From assembly GCA_963774555.1 (NCBI GenBank), contig CAVZFL010000001.1, positions 1,488,001-1,552,000 of the forward strand: a stretch of 64,000 bases of DNA, written 5' to 3'. Both the position numbers and the translations under genes were made by a program. Shown here one piece after another: positions 50,805 through 59,731 of this stretch. The notes beneath the pieces are model-generated. The model was not told the DNA's origin, ran no database searches, and saw nothing but the letters and a program-made list of their open reading frames with translations. Positions within the stretch are counted from its first letter, which is position 1. The number at the start of each line of letters is the position of its first letter. This stretch comes from VRUE01 sp963774555 (GTDB taxonomy: Bacteria > Actinomycetota > Thermoleophilia > Solirubrobacterales > 70-9).

Positions 50805-53419
50805 GCGGCGGGCTCGGCTGCCGAAAGCCGGCGGTGCAGGGCGACGCACTCTTCGCTTCTGGCCAGCGCCTCGGGGCGTCGATCCAAATGGGCCAGGCAG
50901 ACGGAGAGGTTGTTGAGCGCCAGGGCCAGGTCGGGCTCATAGGCGGCTGGGTTGCCGGCGACGAGGCGGCGGCGAATCGCGACGCACTCCTCGCTGGCGG
51001 CAAGACCGTCCGCGTCGCGATCCAACGCGGCCAGGCGGTTGGAGAGGTTGTTGAGCCCCGAGGCCAGGTCGGGCTCATAGGCGGCCGGGTTGCCGGCGAC
51101 GAGACGGCGGCGAATCGCGACGCACTCCTCGCTGGCGGCAAGACCGTCCGCGTCGCGATCCACCGCGGCCAGGCGGTTGGAGAGGTTGTTGAGTCCCGAG
51201 GCCAGGTCGGGCTCATAGGCGGCCGGGTTGCCGGCGACGAGACGGCGGCGAATCGCGACGCACTCCTCGCTGGCGGCAAGACCGTCCGCGTCGCGATCCA
51301 ACGCGGCCAAGCGGTTGGAGAGGTTGTTGAGCGCCAGGGCCAGGACGGGCTCATAAGCGGCTGGGTTGCCGGCGACGAGACGGCGGCGAATCGCGACGCA
51401 CTCCTCGCTTCTGGCCAACGCCTCCGTCCGGCGCCCAGCCGCGGCCAAGCGGTTGGAGAGATTATTGACCGCTGAGGCCAGGCGTGGCTCATAGACGTCG
51501 GAGCCGGAGCCGTCCGCGGCGAGGCGGCGATATAGAGCGACGCACTCCTCGCTCGCGGCCAACGCCTCCGTCCGCCGTCCAGCCGCGGCCAGGCGGTTGC
51601 AGAGGTTGTTGAGCCCCGAGGCCAAGCCGGACTCATAGGCGGCTGGGTTGCCGGCGACGAGGCGGCGGCGAATCTCGACGCACTCTTCGCTTCTGGCCAG
51701 CGCCTCGGGGCGTCTCCCCACTGCGGCTAGGCGGTTGCAGAGGTTGTTCAGCGCCGAGGCCAGGCGGGGCTCATAGACACCGGGGTCGTCCGCGACGAGC
51801 CGGCGGTACAGCGCGACGCACTCCTCGCTCGCGGTCAAGGCCTCCGCGCGGCGACCCACATAGGCCAGGCGGACGCATAGCCTGTTGAGCGCACTCGCCA
51901 AATCGGACTGGGAGGCGGGGCTCGTTTCGGCAAGGCGGCGTTGGTGCTCGACCAGCTCGATGCTCAGCATCAGGACCAGCGAGTTGAGAACGAGGTTTGA
52001 GCCAAATGGCGTGATCGCGAGCGCGCCCGAGAGGCTGCTGCGGTCGAGCTCGATCCCACCGATCGCCTTCTCGAGCACCGCAGCCACGGTTACGGCGCTG
52101 CCGTAGAGCAGGTCGTGGTCGGCTTCGTTCTGAGCCTGGTCGACCGCGGCCCGGCAGAGGCGCTGGAGCTCGGAGTTGAGGATCGGTTGCAGGGCGGCGG
52201 CAAGCCGGGGGTGGTTTGCGCTCGCCCGGCCGAACACTTCAAGCGGCCGGACGAGCTGGCCCGGGGTCTCGCCGGCCAGCGCGCCCGCGAGCACGGCCGG
52301 CTGCTCGGAGAACTCGTCGGCGATCAGCTGCTCGCCGACGAGGTCGGGTTCGAGCGGGTTCCACCAGCCCGTTCCGGGGTGCTGCTTTGCGGCCCAGCGG
52401 GCGATCGGGCCAAGGCGCTCCGTGGGAGCGTCGGCGAAGTCGGCAAGGAGGCGAAGTCGCTCAACGGCTTCCGCTTCGCTGTCGACGCTGAGCAGCGTGG
52501 CAAGGGCGACGATCTGGCGAGGCTGTACCGCGTCGGCGAAGAGGTCCCCCGAGCTCGAGCGCCAGTAGCGCTCCTCATGCAGGAGGACGGCGCGAAACAG
52601 CTCATCCCGGGTGTCGGGTGGCGCCTCGTCCCCGTGCACGGCGAGATAGGCGGCGAGCACGACCAGCAGCGGGCTGGCGAAGGCCGAGGACTCCTGCAGG
52701 GCTCCGGGCAAGGGGGGGACGGCGGTGCCGTTTCGCCCGGCGAAGGCGGCGGCCGCGGCTTCGAACAGCTCGGCTCGTTCCTCCGCCTCGAGCGGCAGAT
52801 CCTCCAGCACGTGCATCTCGCAGCGATCGAGCAGGTTGTCGAGTAGGTCGCTTTTGTTGCGGAGGCTCTCGGCCCAGTCGCTCGTGCGCTTGGGGCTGGC
52901 CCGCACCAGGAGCAGGACGCGAACCGGGGCCTCCGGCGTTGCCCTGGAGGCCAGCAACGGCAGCAGCAGCCTCATCTGCTCCGCGCGCGACTCCGCGTAG
53001 TCGACGGCGATCAATCGCGGCAACGCTGCCTCGGCGAGCGCTTCCAGGGAGGCCAGGTCCTCGATCGGGGCGAGGATGCCGCTCAGCCACTCCTCGCCTT
53101 CGGCCCAGTCGCAGATCTCGACCGCGAGCCGGGTCTTGCCGGCACCGCCGGCACCGCCGATCACCGCACCGGCAAACGGCGCGTCGCCCTTCATCCACCC
53201 GATCAGCTCCTCGCGCAGGCCCTTGCGGGCCGCGAAGGGGACCACTCCGGAGCGCGCTCGAATGAGGGCAGTAGGCGACTTGGCATCTGCGGAGACGGGG
53301 ACGGTCGCGCGCTCGAGTGGGACGGCGCCGGCGACCTTGCCGAAGTTGATGTTGAAGGTCGAGTCGACGGCGCCGTCGACCCGGACGCCTTCGCCTCCCT
53401 GTATGGACCGGGGGTCCAC
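50651..53419 (-). CDS. STAND-type P-loop NTPase with C-terminal TPR repeats
   Basis: 922 residues. The N-terminus carries DSTFNINFG (about 19), a short beta motif also found at the C-terminus of the adjacent small protein. The NTPase part (about 60-300) has Walker A GGAGGAGKTRLA (about 88), Walker B RLIAVDYAE (about 135) and sensor RVLLLVRAS. A helical linker (about 300-510) precedes about eight TPR units of 42-46 residues (SEECVAIRRRLVAGNPAAYE, NNLSNRLAAL). Four of them are near-identical 138-bp DNA repeats. STAND proteins are switches that oligomerise on ligand binding, and TPRs usually sense the ligand. With its neighbour it could be an immune or programmed-death module (inference). Confidence 0.85.
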   Translation of the reverse strand: MDPRSIQGGEGVRVDGAVDSTFNINFGKVAGAVPLERATVPVSADAKSPTALIRARSGVVPFAARKGLREELIGWMKGDAPFAGAVIGGAGGAGKTRLAVEICDWAEGEEWLSGILAPIEDLASLEALAEAALPRLIAVDYAESRAEQMRLLLPLLASRATPEAPVRVLLLVRASPKRTSDWAESLRNKSDLLDNLLDRCEMHVLEDLPLEAEERAELFEAAAAAFAGRNGTAVPPLPGALQESSAFASPLLVVLAAYLAVHGDEAPPDTRDELFRAVLLHEERYWRSSSGDLFADAVQPRQIVALATLLSVDSEAEAVERLRLLADFADAPTERLGPIARWAAKQHPGTGWWNPLEPDLVGEQLIADEFSEQPAVLAGALAGETPGQLVRPLEVFGRASANHPRLAAALQPILNSELQRLCRAAVDQAQNEADHDLLYGSAVTVAAVLEKAIGGIELDRSSLSGALAITPFGSNLVLNSLVLMLSIELVEHQRRLAETSPASQSDLASALNRLCVRLAYVGRRAEALTASEECVALYRRLVADDPGVYEPRLASALNNLCNRLAAVGRRPEALARSEECVEIRRRLVAGNPAAYESGLASGLNNLCNRLAAAGRRTEALAASEECVALYRRLAADGSGSDVYEPRLASAVNNLSNRLAAAGRRTEALARSEECVAIRRRLVAGNPAAYEPVLALALNNLSNRLAALDRDADGLAASEECVAIRRRLVAGNPAAYEPDLASGLNNLSNRLAAVDRDADGLAASEECVAIRRRLVAGNPAAYEPDLASGLNNLSNRLAALDRDADGLAASEECVAIRRRLVAGNPAAYEPDLALALNNLSVCLAHLDRRPEALARSEECVALHRRLSAAEPAAYESRLASALDTLSHRLGEMDRPEDARRAQQEATALRSKDEGTSTTPAAPE
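50940..51480 (-). repeat. 138-bp tandem repeats coding for TPR units
   Basis: The word GGTTGCCGGCGACGAG recurs at 50950, 51088, 51226 and 51364, exactly 138 bases (46 codons) apart, with very few differences between units. Older, more divergent units follow to about 51860. This points to recent unit duplication or gene conversion in the sensor part of the STAND protein. Confidence 0.9.
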
Positions 53420-53434
53420 CTGCCGCGTCCTGCT

Positions 53435-53872
53435 CTAGTCGGAGATGCGGCGCGGACGAGTCGAGCTTCCTCCGCCCCCGTAGGAGATGTTGATCTCGCT
53501 GTCGGAGACGTTGGCGAACTGAGGGCTCTGGTCGCCGTAGGCCACCTGGACGACGGACTTGACATCGACGCCGGCTCCCCTTGCCTCCTCGACGAGCGCC
53601 TTCAATTCGTCGCGAAACCCGGGCTCCTCGTCCGCCTGCTCGTCGAGCAGGCGCGCCAACGCTTCGATGCGGCTGGGGCTGTCGGCGACCTCTTCGACAT
53701 TCTCCAGGGCCGTCGAACCCCCGCCCTCGTGACTGCTGGACAGGCGTCCCCGCACCAGCTCGACCAGCCGACCCAGCACGCCTTGCGCCTGGTCGACTGC
53801 TTTGTCCTGCGCGCGATCGACGGCTTTCGCCACGAGTGCCGCGGCCAACGCCCCCAGCGTCAGTTCGATCAT
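53435..53872 (-). CDS. Small putative effector paired with the STAND NTPase
   Basis: 145 residues. A hydrophobic N-terminal helix (LTLGALAAALVAKAV) is followed by an amphipathic helix (GVLGRLVELVRGRL), an acidic helical middle (IEALARLLDEQADEEPGFRD), and a C-terminal beta-prone segment VVQVAYGDQSPQFANVSDSE ending NISYGGGG. DSEINISYG here and DSTFNINFG at the start of the STAND protein share D-S-x-x-N-I-x-aromatic-G. It lies 15 bases upstream of the STAND gene, same strand. Known bacterial systems pair NLR-like proteins and effectors through such matching amyloid-type motifs. The match here is my own reading. Confidence 0.65.
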   Translation of the reverse strand: MIELTLGALAAALVAKAVDRAQDKAVDQAQGVLGRLVELVRGRLSSSHEGGGSTALENVEEVADSPSRIEALARLLDEQADEEPGFRDELKALVEEARGAGVDVKSVVQVAYGDQSPQFANVSDSEINISYGGGGSSTRPRRISD

Positions 53873-53975
53873 TGGAGCCTCCCGAGTCCCACTTTGGGAA
53901 CAAGTCTGTCAAACGGAGGGGTGAAATCGGGGGGAGGGGGGAGAGATTTTCTTCCCCGGCCCTTAGAGGGGGCAG

Positions 53976-54689
53976 ATGCTTCCGCAACGGCAAGAGATCG
54001 CGAGCCTGGTGGTCTGCGAGGACGACGCGCCGACGCTGGAGCTGCTCTGCGACCACCTCGTTGCCGATCGCTTCGGGGTGCTGCCGGCGCCGAGCGCTTC
54101 CGACGCGCTGCGGCTCTGCCGCTTCAACCACCCCGATCTGCTGCTGCTCGACCTGACCCTGCCCGACGCCTCCGGGCTCGACGTGCTGCGCGAGATTCGC
54201 GAGGCCGACGGGGTCACCTCGCGCTTCGACCCGGGCCTGCCGGTGATCGTCCTCACCGGTCGCGGCGCCGAGGCTGATCGCGTGCGCGGGCTCGACTTCG
54301 GCGCGGACGATTACGTCGTCAAGCCGTTTTCCTACCAGGAGCTGCGGGCGCGGATCGGGTCGGTGCTGCGGCGCGGCTTCGGTGAGCGCGAAGGGCCCTG
54401 CAGGGTGGGCGAGATCGTCGTCGACCCGGCCCGGCGCAAGGTCTGGGTGGGCGAGCGCGACGTCGCCCTCTCCAACAAAGAGTTCGGCCTGCTGCGGGTC
54501 CTTGCCGGCGACCCCTCGCGGGTCTTCCCCAAGCGCGAGCTGCTCGAGGCGGTCTGGGGCTATCGCAGCCCGGCACGGACGCGGACGCTCGACTCGCACG
54601 CCAGCCGCCTGCGGCGCAAGCTCGACCCCGAGAACGGCCGCTACGTGGTCAACTGCTGGGGCTACGGATACAGGCTGATCGACGGATGA
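53976..54689 (+). CDS. OmpR-family response regulator of the Tad block
   Basis: 237 residues. The receiver has CEDDAPTLELL, phospho-acceptor Asp in LLLDLTLPDASG, VLTGRGAEADRV and VVKPFSYQELRA. The winged helix has LSNKEFGLLRVLAGDP, then LEAVWGYRSPARTRTLDSHA, then YVVNCWGYGYRL. It overlaps the kinase gene by 4 bases and heads a run of six tightly packed genes to tadC, so it likely controls pilus expression. Confidence 0.9.
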   Translation: MLPQRQEIASLVVCEDDAPTLELLCDHLVADRFGVLPAPSASDALRLCRFNHPDLLLLDLTLPDASGLDVLREIREADGVTSRFDPGLPVIVLTGRGAEADRVRGLDFGADDYVVKPFSYQELRARIGSVLRRGFGEREGPCRVGEIVVDPARRKVWVGERDVALSNKEFGLLRVLAGDPSRVFPKRELLEAVWGYRSPARTRTLDSHASRLRRKLDPENGRYVVNCWGYGYRLIDG

Positions 54690-55426
54690 TCGAGCTGGCG
54701 CAGATCGTCCCCGCCTGGCCCGCCGTCGCCTCGATCGCGGCGACCGTGGCCGCCCGGGGCCTACAGGCGGGCCGGCGTCGCAGCGCCCTCAACGAGGCCC
54801 TGCACGAGCTGCGCCGGCCGCTGCAGGCGGTGGCTCTGGCCGCGGGACCGAGGCTGGCGGCGGCGGGCGGTGAGGACCCGATCGAGCTCGCCACGGCGGC
54901 GCTGGAGCGGCTGGACCGCGAGATCAACGGCGGCGGTCCCGAGGTGGCCTGGACCGCGATCGACGGCGAATCGCTGGCCGCCGCGGCGGTCGGGCGCTGG
55001 CAGGTCCGGGCGCGGCTGGCCGACTGTTCGTTGGAGCTGCGCTGGAACGCCGGGTCGGCCAGCGTCCGCGGCGACGGTGGCGCGCTCGCGCAGGCGCTCG
55101 ACAACCTGATCGTCAACGCGATCGAGCACGGCGGGCCGACGATCGTCCTCGCCGCACGGCGACGCGGCGGCCGCTTGCGGATCGCCGTCGTCGATTCGGG
55201 ATCTGCTCGGCGCCCGCGCTCGCGGCGCGGCAACCGCGCCGAGCTGCTCGCCCGCCTCGGCGGGCGCAACCGCCACGGCCACGGCCTCAAGGTGGTGCGG
55301 CGGGTCGCTGCCGCCCACGGCGGCCGGTTCCACCTGCGCTATTCGCAACGCGGCTCGCTGGCGCTGCTGGAGCTGCCGCTGCTGGAGCTGCAACCGGCGA
55401 CGGACGACGGGATCGAGACGGCGTGA
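54686..55426 (+). CDS. Short histidine kinase without obvious sensor domain
   Basis: 246 residues. One weak N-terminal hydrophobic helix (about 5-24) precedes the phospho-acceptor box NEALHELRRPLQAV (His about 42). The ATPase domain has ALDNLIVNAIEHGGP (N box), IAVVDSGSARRP (G1, degenerate: Asp is kept and the following Gly pattern is altered) and RHGHGLKVVRRVAAAHGG (G2). No sensor domain is present, so input may come from a partner. Start and stop overlap the neighbours, as in an operon. Confidence 0.85.
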   Translation: MIELAQIVPAWPAVASIAATVAARGLQAGRRRSALNEALHELRRPLQAVALAAGPRLAAAGGEDPIELATAALERLDREINGGGPEVAWTAIDGESLAAAAVGRWQVRARLADCSLELRWNAGSASVRGDGGALAQALDNLIVNAIEHGGPTIVLAARRRGGRLRIAVVDSGSARRPRSRRGNRAELLARLGGRNRHGHGLKVVRRVAAAHGGRFHLRYSQRGSLALLELPLLELQPATDDGIETA

Positions 55427-56076
55427 GCAGGCGCGCCCGTGCCATCGCCTTCCTCCTCGCGGCACTGCTCGCGGCGGCGCTCGCCGCCGCGCTCGCCCAC
55501 GGCTACGGCTCGCGCGTCGCTCAGGGCTACGGCCCGCTGCGAACCGTCGTGGTCGCCTCGCGCGCGTTCGGGCCGGGCGCCCCGCTCGGCCCGGCCCAGG
55601 TCTCGGCCGGCCTCGAGCTGCGGCGGGTGCCGGCGCGGTTCGTCCCCGCTGGAGCGCTGGAAGCGCCCGAGCAGGCGCTGGGCTTGGCGCCGGTGGCGCC
55701 CATTCCGGCCGGGTCCTACCTGCTCGCGGCGCAGCTGCGGCCGCCGCGGCGCGAGGACCCGGCCGTCGCCTCGCTGGACGGTCGCCGCCCGGTTGAGATC
55801 TCCGTCACCGGTGCCGAAGCGCTGCTCGCGGCCGGCGCGCCCGCGCGGCGGGCGAAGGTGGACGTGGTGGTGACGACCGAGCCGAGCGGTGCCGGCCCCG
55901 GGCGCACCTACGTGGCTGCGGTCGGGGTGCCGCTTCTTGCGCTGGGCCCGGGCGCCGACGGCCCCGGCCCAGGCGGTGCCTCGGCCGCAACCCTCGGCTT
56001 GACCAAGCGGCAGGCCCTGCGCCTGATCGGCGCGGAAACCTTCGCCCGCAAGCTGACCCTGCTGCCGGAGGGCTGA
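55423..56076 (+). CDS. cpaB: CpaB-like SAF-domain protein of the Tad pilus
   Basis: 217 residues. One N-terminal membrane helix (AIAFLLAALLAAALAAALAH) is followed by a SAF-type beta-clip domain (VVVASRAFGPGAPLGPAQVS, then LRRVPARFVPAGAL) and an external C-terminal domain (KVDVVVTTEPSGAGPGRTYV). The place between kinase and cpaF fits CpaB/RcpC, the periplasmic assembly protein of Tad/Flp pili. It is one of the few exported proteins here that still favours GAG. Confidence 0.8.
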   Translation: MSRRARAIAFLLAALLAAALAAALAHGYGSRVAQGYGPLRTVVVASRAFGPGAPLGPAQVSAGLELRRVPARFVPAGALEAPEQALGLAPVAPIPAGSYLLAAQLRPPRREDPAVASLDGRRPVEISVTGAEALLAAGAPARRAKVDVVVTTEPSGAGPGRTYVAAVGVPLLALGPGADGPGPGGASAATLGLTKRQALRLIGAETFARKLTLLPEG

Positions 56077-56079
56077 GCG

Positions 56080-57222
56080 GTGTCGGCTCGGGAGCGGCAC
56101 CTCGAGGAGCTGGCCGGCTCGCTGCGGCAGCGGCTGATCGAGCGGCGGCGGGTCGAGGCGGCATCTGGGCGCGCGGTCGCGGCGGAGCTTCCCGCCGAGG
56201 TGCACGACCTGGTCGGAGAGCGGGCGGCGCTGCTCGGCGCTGAGGACCGGGCGGCGCTCGAGGCCCGCATCGTGCGCGACACGATCGGGCTCGGCCCGCT
56301 CGAGGAGCTGCTCGCCGATCCATCGGTCGAGGAGGTGATGGTCAACGGTCCCGATCGCGTCTACGTCGAGCGCGGCGGCCGGATCGAGAGGACCGAGGTG
56401 CGCTTCGCCGACGAGGAGGAGCTGCGCAACGCGATCGAGCGCATCCTCGCCCCGCTGGGGCGCCGCATCGACGAGCTCAGCCCGATGGTCGACGCCCGTC
56501 TGGCCGACGGCTCGCGGGTCAACGTGGTGATCCCGCCGCTGGCGGTCGACGGCCCGGCGCTCTCGATCCGCCGCTTCGGGGTCGAGCGCCCGGACCCCGC
56601 CCGGCTGGTCGAGCTGGGGGCGATCGGTGCGGCCGAGTGCGAGCTGCTGGCGGCCGCGGTCGCCGCGAGGCGCAGCATCCTGGTCAGCGGCGGCACCGGC
56701 GCCGGCAAGACGACGTTGCTCAACGCGCTCTCCAGCTTCATCCCCGCCGGCGAGCGGGTGGTGACGATCGAGGACGCGGCGGAGCTGCGCCTACAGCAGC
56801 CGCACGTGGTGCGGCTGGAGAGCAGGCCGGCCAGCGTCGAGGGGCGGGGCGAGGTGACCGTGCGCGACCTGCTGCGCAACGCGCTGCGCATGCGGCCGGA
56901 CCGGATCGTGATCGGCGAGGTGAGGGGCACGGAGGCGCTCGACCTGCTGACGGCGCTCAACACCGGTCACGACGGCGCCCTCTCGACCGTCCACGCCAAC
57001 TCGGCGGTCGACGCGCTGAGCCGGCTCGAGACCCTGGCGTTGATGGCCGGCGTGGGGCTGCCGTACGAGGCGATCGCCGAGCAGGTCCAACGCGGCATCG
57101 GACTGGTCGTTCATATGGAGCGGCAGGCGGACGGCAACCGCCGGGTGGCCGAGGTCGCCGAGGTGACCCGGGTCGCAGGGTCGACGGCGGTGCGGGCCGT
57201 GGAGTGCGCGGCCTCGGGATGA
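56080..57222 (+). CDS. cpaF: CpaF/TadA secretion ATPase of the Tad pilus
   Basis: 380 residues from GTG. The N-terminal helical domain leads into VEEVMVNGPDRVYVERGGRI. Walker A is SGGTGAGKTTLLNAL (about 205), then the Asp box TIEDAAELRLQ, Walker B region RMRPDRIVIGEVRG, and His box GHDGALSTVHANSAVDALSR. This is a VirB11-like hexameric ATPase that energises pilus assembly at the membrane. Its stop overlaps the tadB start (ATGA). Confidence 0.95.
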   Translation: MSARERHLEELAGSLRQRLIERRRVEAASGRAVAAELPAEVHDLVGERAALLGAEDRAALEARIVRDTIGLGPLEELLADPSVEEVMVNGPDRVYVERGGRIERTEVRFADEEELRNAIERILAPLGRRIDELSPMVDARLADGSRVNVVIPPLAVDGPALSIRRFGVERPDPARLVELGAIGAAECELLAAAVAARRSILVSGGTGAGKTTLLNALSSFIPAGERVVTIEDAAELRLQQPHVVRLESRPASVEGRGEVTVRDLLRNALRMRPDRIVIGEVRGTEALDLLTALNTGHDGALSTVHANSAVDALSRLETLALMAGVGLPYEAIAEQVQRGIGLVVHMERQADGNRRVAEVAEVTRVAGSTAVRAVECAASG

Positions 57223-58076
57223 CGGGCGGCCAGCCGCTGCTCCTGCCGCTTGCCGGCGCTGCCGCCGGCGGGCTGGCGGCGGTGGCTGCGCGCGAGGCGG
57301 TGCTGGCGACGCCGGCGCTGGCGAGCTGGGTGCGGATCGCGCTCGAGCCGCTGGCCCGGGCGGGGCGCGAGGGCTACGCGCCGTCGACCTTGGAGCGCCG
57401 CCGGCTCGCGGTGCTCGGGGTCTGCGTCGCGATCGCCGCCGGTTGGTTCGCCGCCGGTGCCGTCGTCGCCGTGCCGCTGGCGCTCGCCGCACCCTCGCTG
57501 GCGGCCTGGGCGATCCGCGCTCGTCGCAGCCGCTTCCGCCGCACGGTCGAGCGGGCGATCCCCGAGATCGCGATCGCGATCGCCGACTCGCTCAGCGCCG
57601 GCCGCTCGCTGCGCGCCTCGCTGCCGGCCGCGGTGGCATCGCTCGACGGCCCGGCGGCGGTCGAGCTGGCGCGGCTGGGGGCCGAGCTCGAGCTGGGGGC
57701 GCCGACGGCCGCCGCGGTCGAGGCCTGGCGACGCCGGATGCGATCGCCGCGCGTCGACTCCTTCGCCGCGGCGCTGCTCAGCCAGCGGCTCGCCGGCGGC
57801 GATCTGGCCGGGTTGCTGCGGCGCTTCGCCGAGGGGGCAGCCGAGCGGGACCGGGTTGCCGAGGACGCCAGGACGGCGACCGCCCAGGCCCGCTTCACCG
57901 GCCTGCTCGTCGTCGCCATGCCCAGCGGCGGCGCCGTCTTCGCCGAGCTGCTGCAGCCGGGCTTCCTCGCCAAGGTCTGGGCGGCACCGGCGGCGGCGAT
58001 CCTGCTCGTGCTGGCCGCGGCCCTGCAGCTCGCCGGTTTCTTCGCGATCCGGCGCTTCTCGCGTGTGGTCGAGTAG
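57219..58076 (+). CDS. tadB: TadB inner-membrane platform protein
   Basis: 285 residues. Two membrane helices lie near the N-terminus (about 8-25 and 62-95) and two at the C-terminus (about 225-245 and 250-270). Between them is the type II secretion F-domain: RAIPEIAIAIADSLSAGRSL, then SFAAALLSQRLAGGDLAGLL. It overlaps cpaF and is followed directly by tadC, the usual tadBC order. Confidence 0.92.
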   Translation: MTGGQPLLLPLAGAAAGGLAAVAAREAVLATPALASWVRIALEPLARAGREGYAPSTLERRRLAVLGVCVAIAAGWFAAGAVVAVPLALAAPSLAAWAIRARRSRFRRTVERAIPEIAIAIADSLSAGRSLRASLPAAVASLDGPAAVELARLGAELELGAPTAAAVEAWRRRMRSPRVDSFAAALLSQRLAGGDLAGLLRRFAEGAAERDRVAEDARTATAQARFTGLLVVAMPSGGAVFAELLQPGFLAKVWAAPAAAILLVLAAALQLAGFFAIRRFSRVVE

Positions 58077-58814
58077 ATGGATCGCCCGGCCGGCCCCTGG
58101 ATCGACAGGCGCGCCGCCGGCGCAGCGCTGCGGCTCGGCCTGCCCGATCGCATCGTCCGCGCCGGCCTCGAGTCGCGCCTCTCGCTGGCGGCGGTGCTGC
58201 TGGCGAAGCTGGCCTCGGCGGCGCTCGGCGCGATCGTCTCGCTGCTCGCCGCCCCGGCGGCGCCCGGGCGCCTCTCGCTGCTCGCTGCGGTGGCGATTCC
58301 GGCCGCCGGCTTCTTCGCGCCCGACGCGCTGCTCGAGCGCCGGGCGCGCCTGCGCAGCCGCCGCCTGCTCGCCGCCCTACCCGATGCCTTCGACCTGCTC
58401 GCCGTCGGTGCCGGCTCGGGCCGCAGCGTCGCCAACGGCTTTGCCGAGCTGGCCCGCGGCAGCGGCGGTCCGCTGGCCGAGGAGATGAGGATGACCGTGG
58501 CCGAGCTCTCCTGCGGGCGACCGCTCGGCGAGGCGCTCGGCTCGCTGCGCGCCCGCGTCCCCGGCGCCGAGGTGGCGGGTCTCTGCGCCGCGATCGAGCG
58601 CTCCCATCGCCTCGGCTCGCCGCTCGCCGAGCAGCTGCGGCGCCAGGCCAGTGCCCTGCGCCGCGATCAGCGCCGTGCGGTCGAGGAGCACGCCGCCCGC
58701 GCCGCGCCGAAGATCCAGCTGGTCGTCGCCCTGGTCCTCGTCCCCTCGGTCCTGCTGATGATCGCCGCCGCCCTGATCGCCAACGCCGACGTCCTGCTTT
58801 CGGGGTTCGGCTAG
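58077..58814 (+). CDS. tadC: TadC inner-membrane platform protein
   Basis: 245 residues. The start follows the tadB stop without a gap. Membrane helices are at about 38-60, 66-84 and 218-240. The F-domain is LPDAFDLLAVGAGSGRSVAN, then LGEALGSLRARVPGAEVAGL. Pairs with TadB to form the platform of the pilus machine. No Flp pilin, TadE-like pseudopilin or CpaE follows here; the next gene is on the other strand. Confidence 0.92.
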   Translation: MDRPAGPWIDRRAAGAALRLGLPDRIVRAGLESRLSLAAVLLAKLASAALGAIVSLLAAPAAPGRLSLLAAVAIPAAGFFAPDALLERRARLRSRRLLAALPDAFDLLAVGAGSGRSVANGFAELARGSGGPLAEEMRMTVAELSCGRPLGEALGSLRARVPGAEVAGLCAAIERSHRLGSPLAEQLRRQASALRRDQRRAVEEHAARAAPKIQLVVALVLVPSVLLMIAAALIANADVLLSGFG

Positions 58815-59671
58815 GGCTGCGCGGGAGCCGAGGGGGTCGCGCCAGTCTGTTGCGCCTCCTCGCGCAGCCGCGTTGCCACCGCGGCGCTCGCGGCCCGGAT
58901 CGTGTCCAGCTCGGCGGCGGACTTCTTGTGGCCGCTGACGTAGCAGCAGAGATAGCCGCCGACCAGCTCGAAGGCGAACTTCTTCGGCGCTTCCTCGCCG
59001 AGCCAGACGATGAAGGTGGGGGAGAAGAGGCGGCGCAGCCAGACCTGGTCCTGTTCTTTGCCCGAGAAGATCTCGTAGCGCTCGTCGAGCGCCTCGCTCT
59101 CCAGCTTGACCCGCTGCTTGGAGCGGCGGAAGGCGTCCTCGAACTTCTCCAGCGCGCGCAGGCCGGACTTGCGCTGGCAGAAGAGCTCGGGGACCCGGGC
59201 GGCGCACTCGGGCACTTCGGTCAGGCCGACGGTGTAGCGGTAGTAGTTGGTCTGACGGTTGCCCTCGCTGTCGGTGCTCTCGTCCTCGTAGGTGTAGAGG
59301 GCGAGGACGCCGTCGGTGCCGTCGGCAAGCGGCCCGGCGAGGGCGCGCTCGGCATAGCGATCGTCGCCTTTGCAGAGCAGCGGCGTCGCCGCCGGCAGCG
59401 GCCCCTTGCCCGAGAGGGAGAGTCCACGCTGGCTGGCGTAGGTATCGAAAAAGGCGTCCTCGGCCTGCGAGTCGGCGATCGCGAAGACGACCAGCAGGCC
59501 GATCAGCAACGCCGCCCCGACTGCGGCGGCACCGAGCGCCGGGCTGAGCAGCGCCGCAGCGGCGACGCCCGCGACGACGACGAAGACCGCGATCGCGATC
59601 CAGGTCAGCGGCTTGCCCAGCAGCCGCCTGAAATGGAAGCCGCGCAGGTCGTTGGCGTCGTCGGGCGTCAC
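58811..59671 (-). CDS. Membrane protein with cytoplasmic or external C-terminal domain
   Basis: 286 residues. Two adjacent membrane helices lie at about 22-42 and 46-68, then a soluble domain with ASQRGLSLSGKGPLPAATPL, YYRYTVGLTEVPECA, SPTFIVWLGEEAPKKFAFEL and GGYLCCYVSGHKKSAAELD. This resembles DUF3137-like proteins, but I am not certain. It is convergent with tadC (stops overlap by 4 bases) and divergent from the mraZ promoter region. Confidence 0.7.
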   Translation of the reverse strand: MTPDDANDLRGFHFRRLLGKPLTWIAIAVFVVVAGVAAAALLSPALGAAAVGAALLIGLLVVFAIADSQAEDAFFDTYASQRGLSLSGKGPLPAATPLLCKGDDRYAERALAGPLADGTDGVLALYTYEDESTDSEGNRQTNYYRYTVGLTEVPECAARVPELFCQRKSGLRALEKFEDAFRRSKQRVKLESEALDERYEIFSGKEQDQVWLRRLFSPTFIVWLGEEAPKKFAFELVGGYLCCYVSGHKKSAAELDTIRAASAAVATRLREEAQQTGATPSAPAQP

Positions 59672-59731
59672 GCCGGCAAACCTAACGCAGGGGCTGCAAA
59701 TGGGGTTGCAAGACGGTGTCGTGTTGCAAAG

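Noticed and set aside
50940..51480. Regular direct repeats as a CRISPR array
   Set aside because: The 138-bp period is a multiple of three, coding is uninterrupted, there are no spacers, and the repeats encode TPR units.
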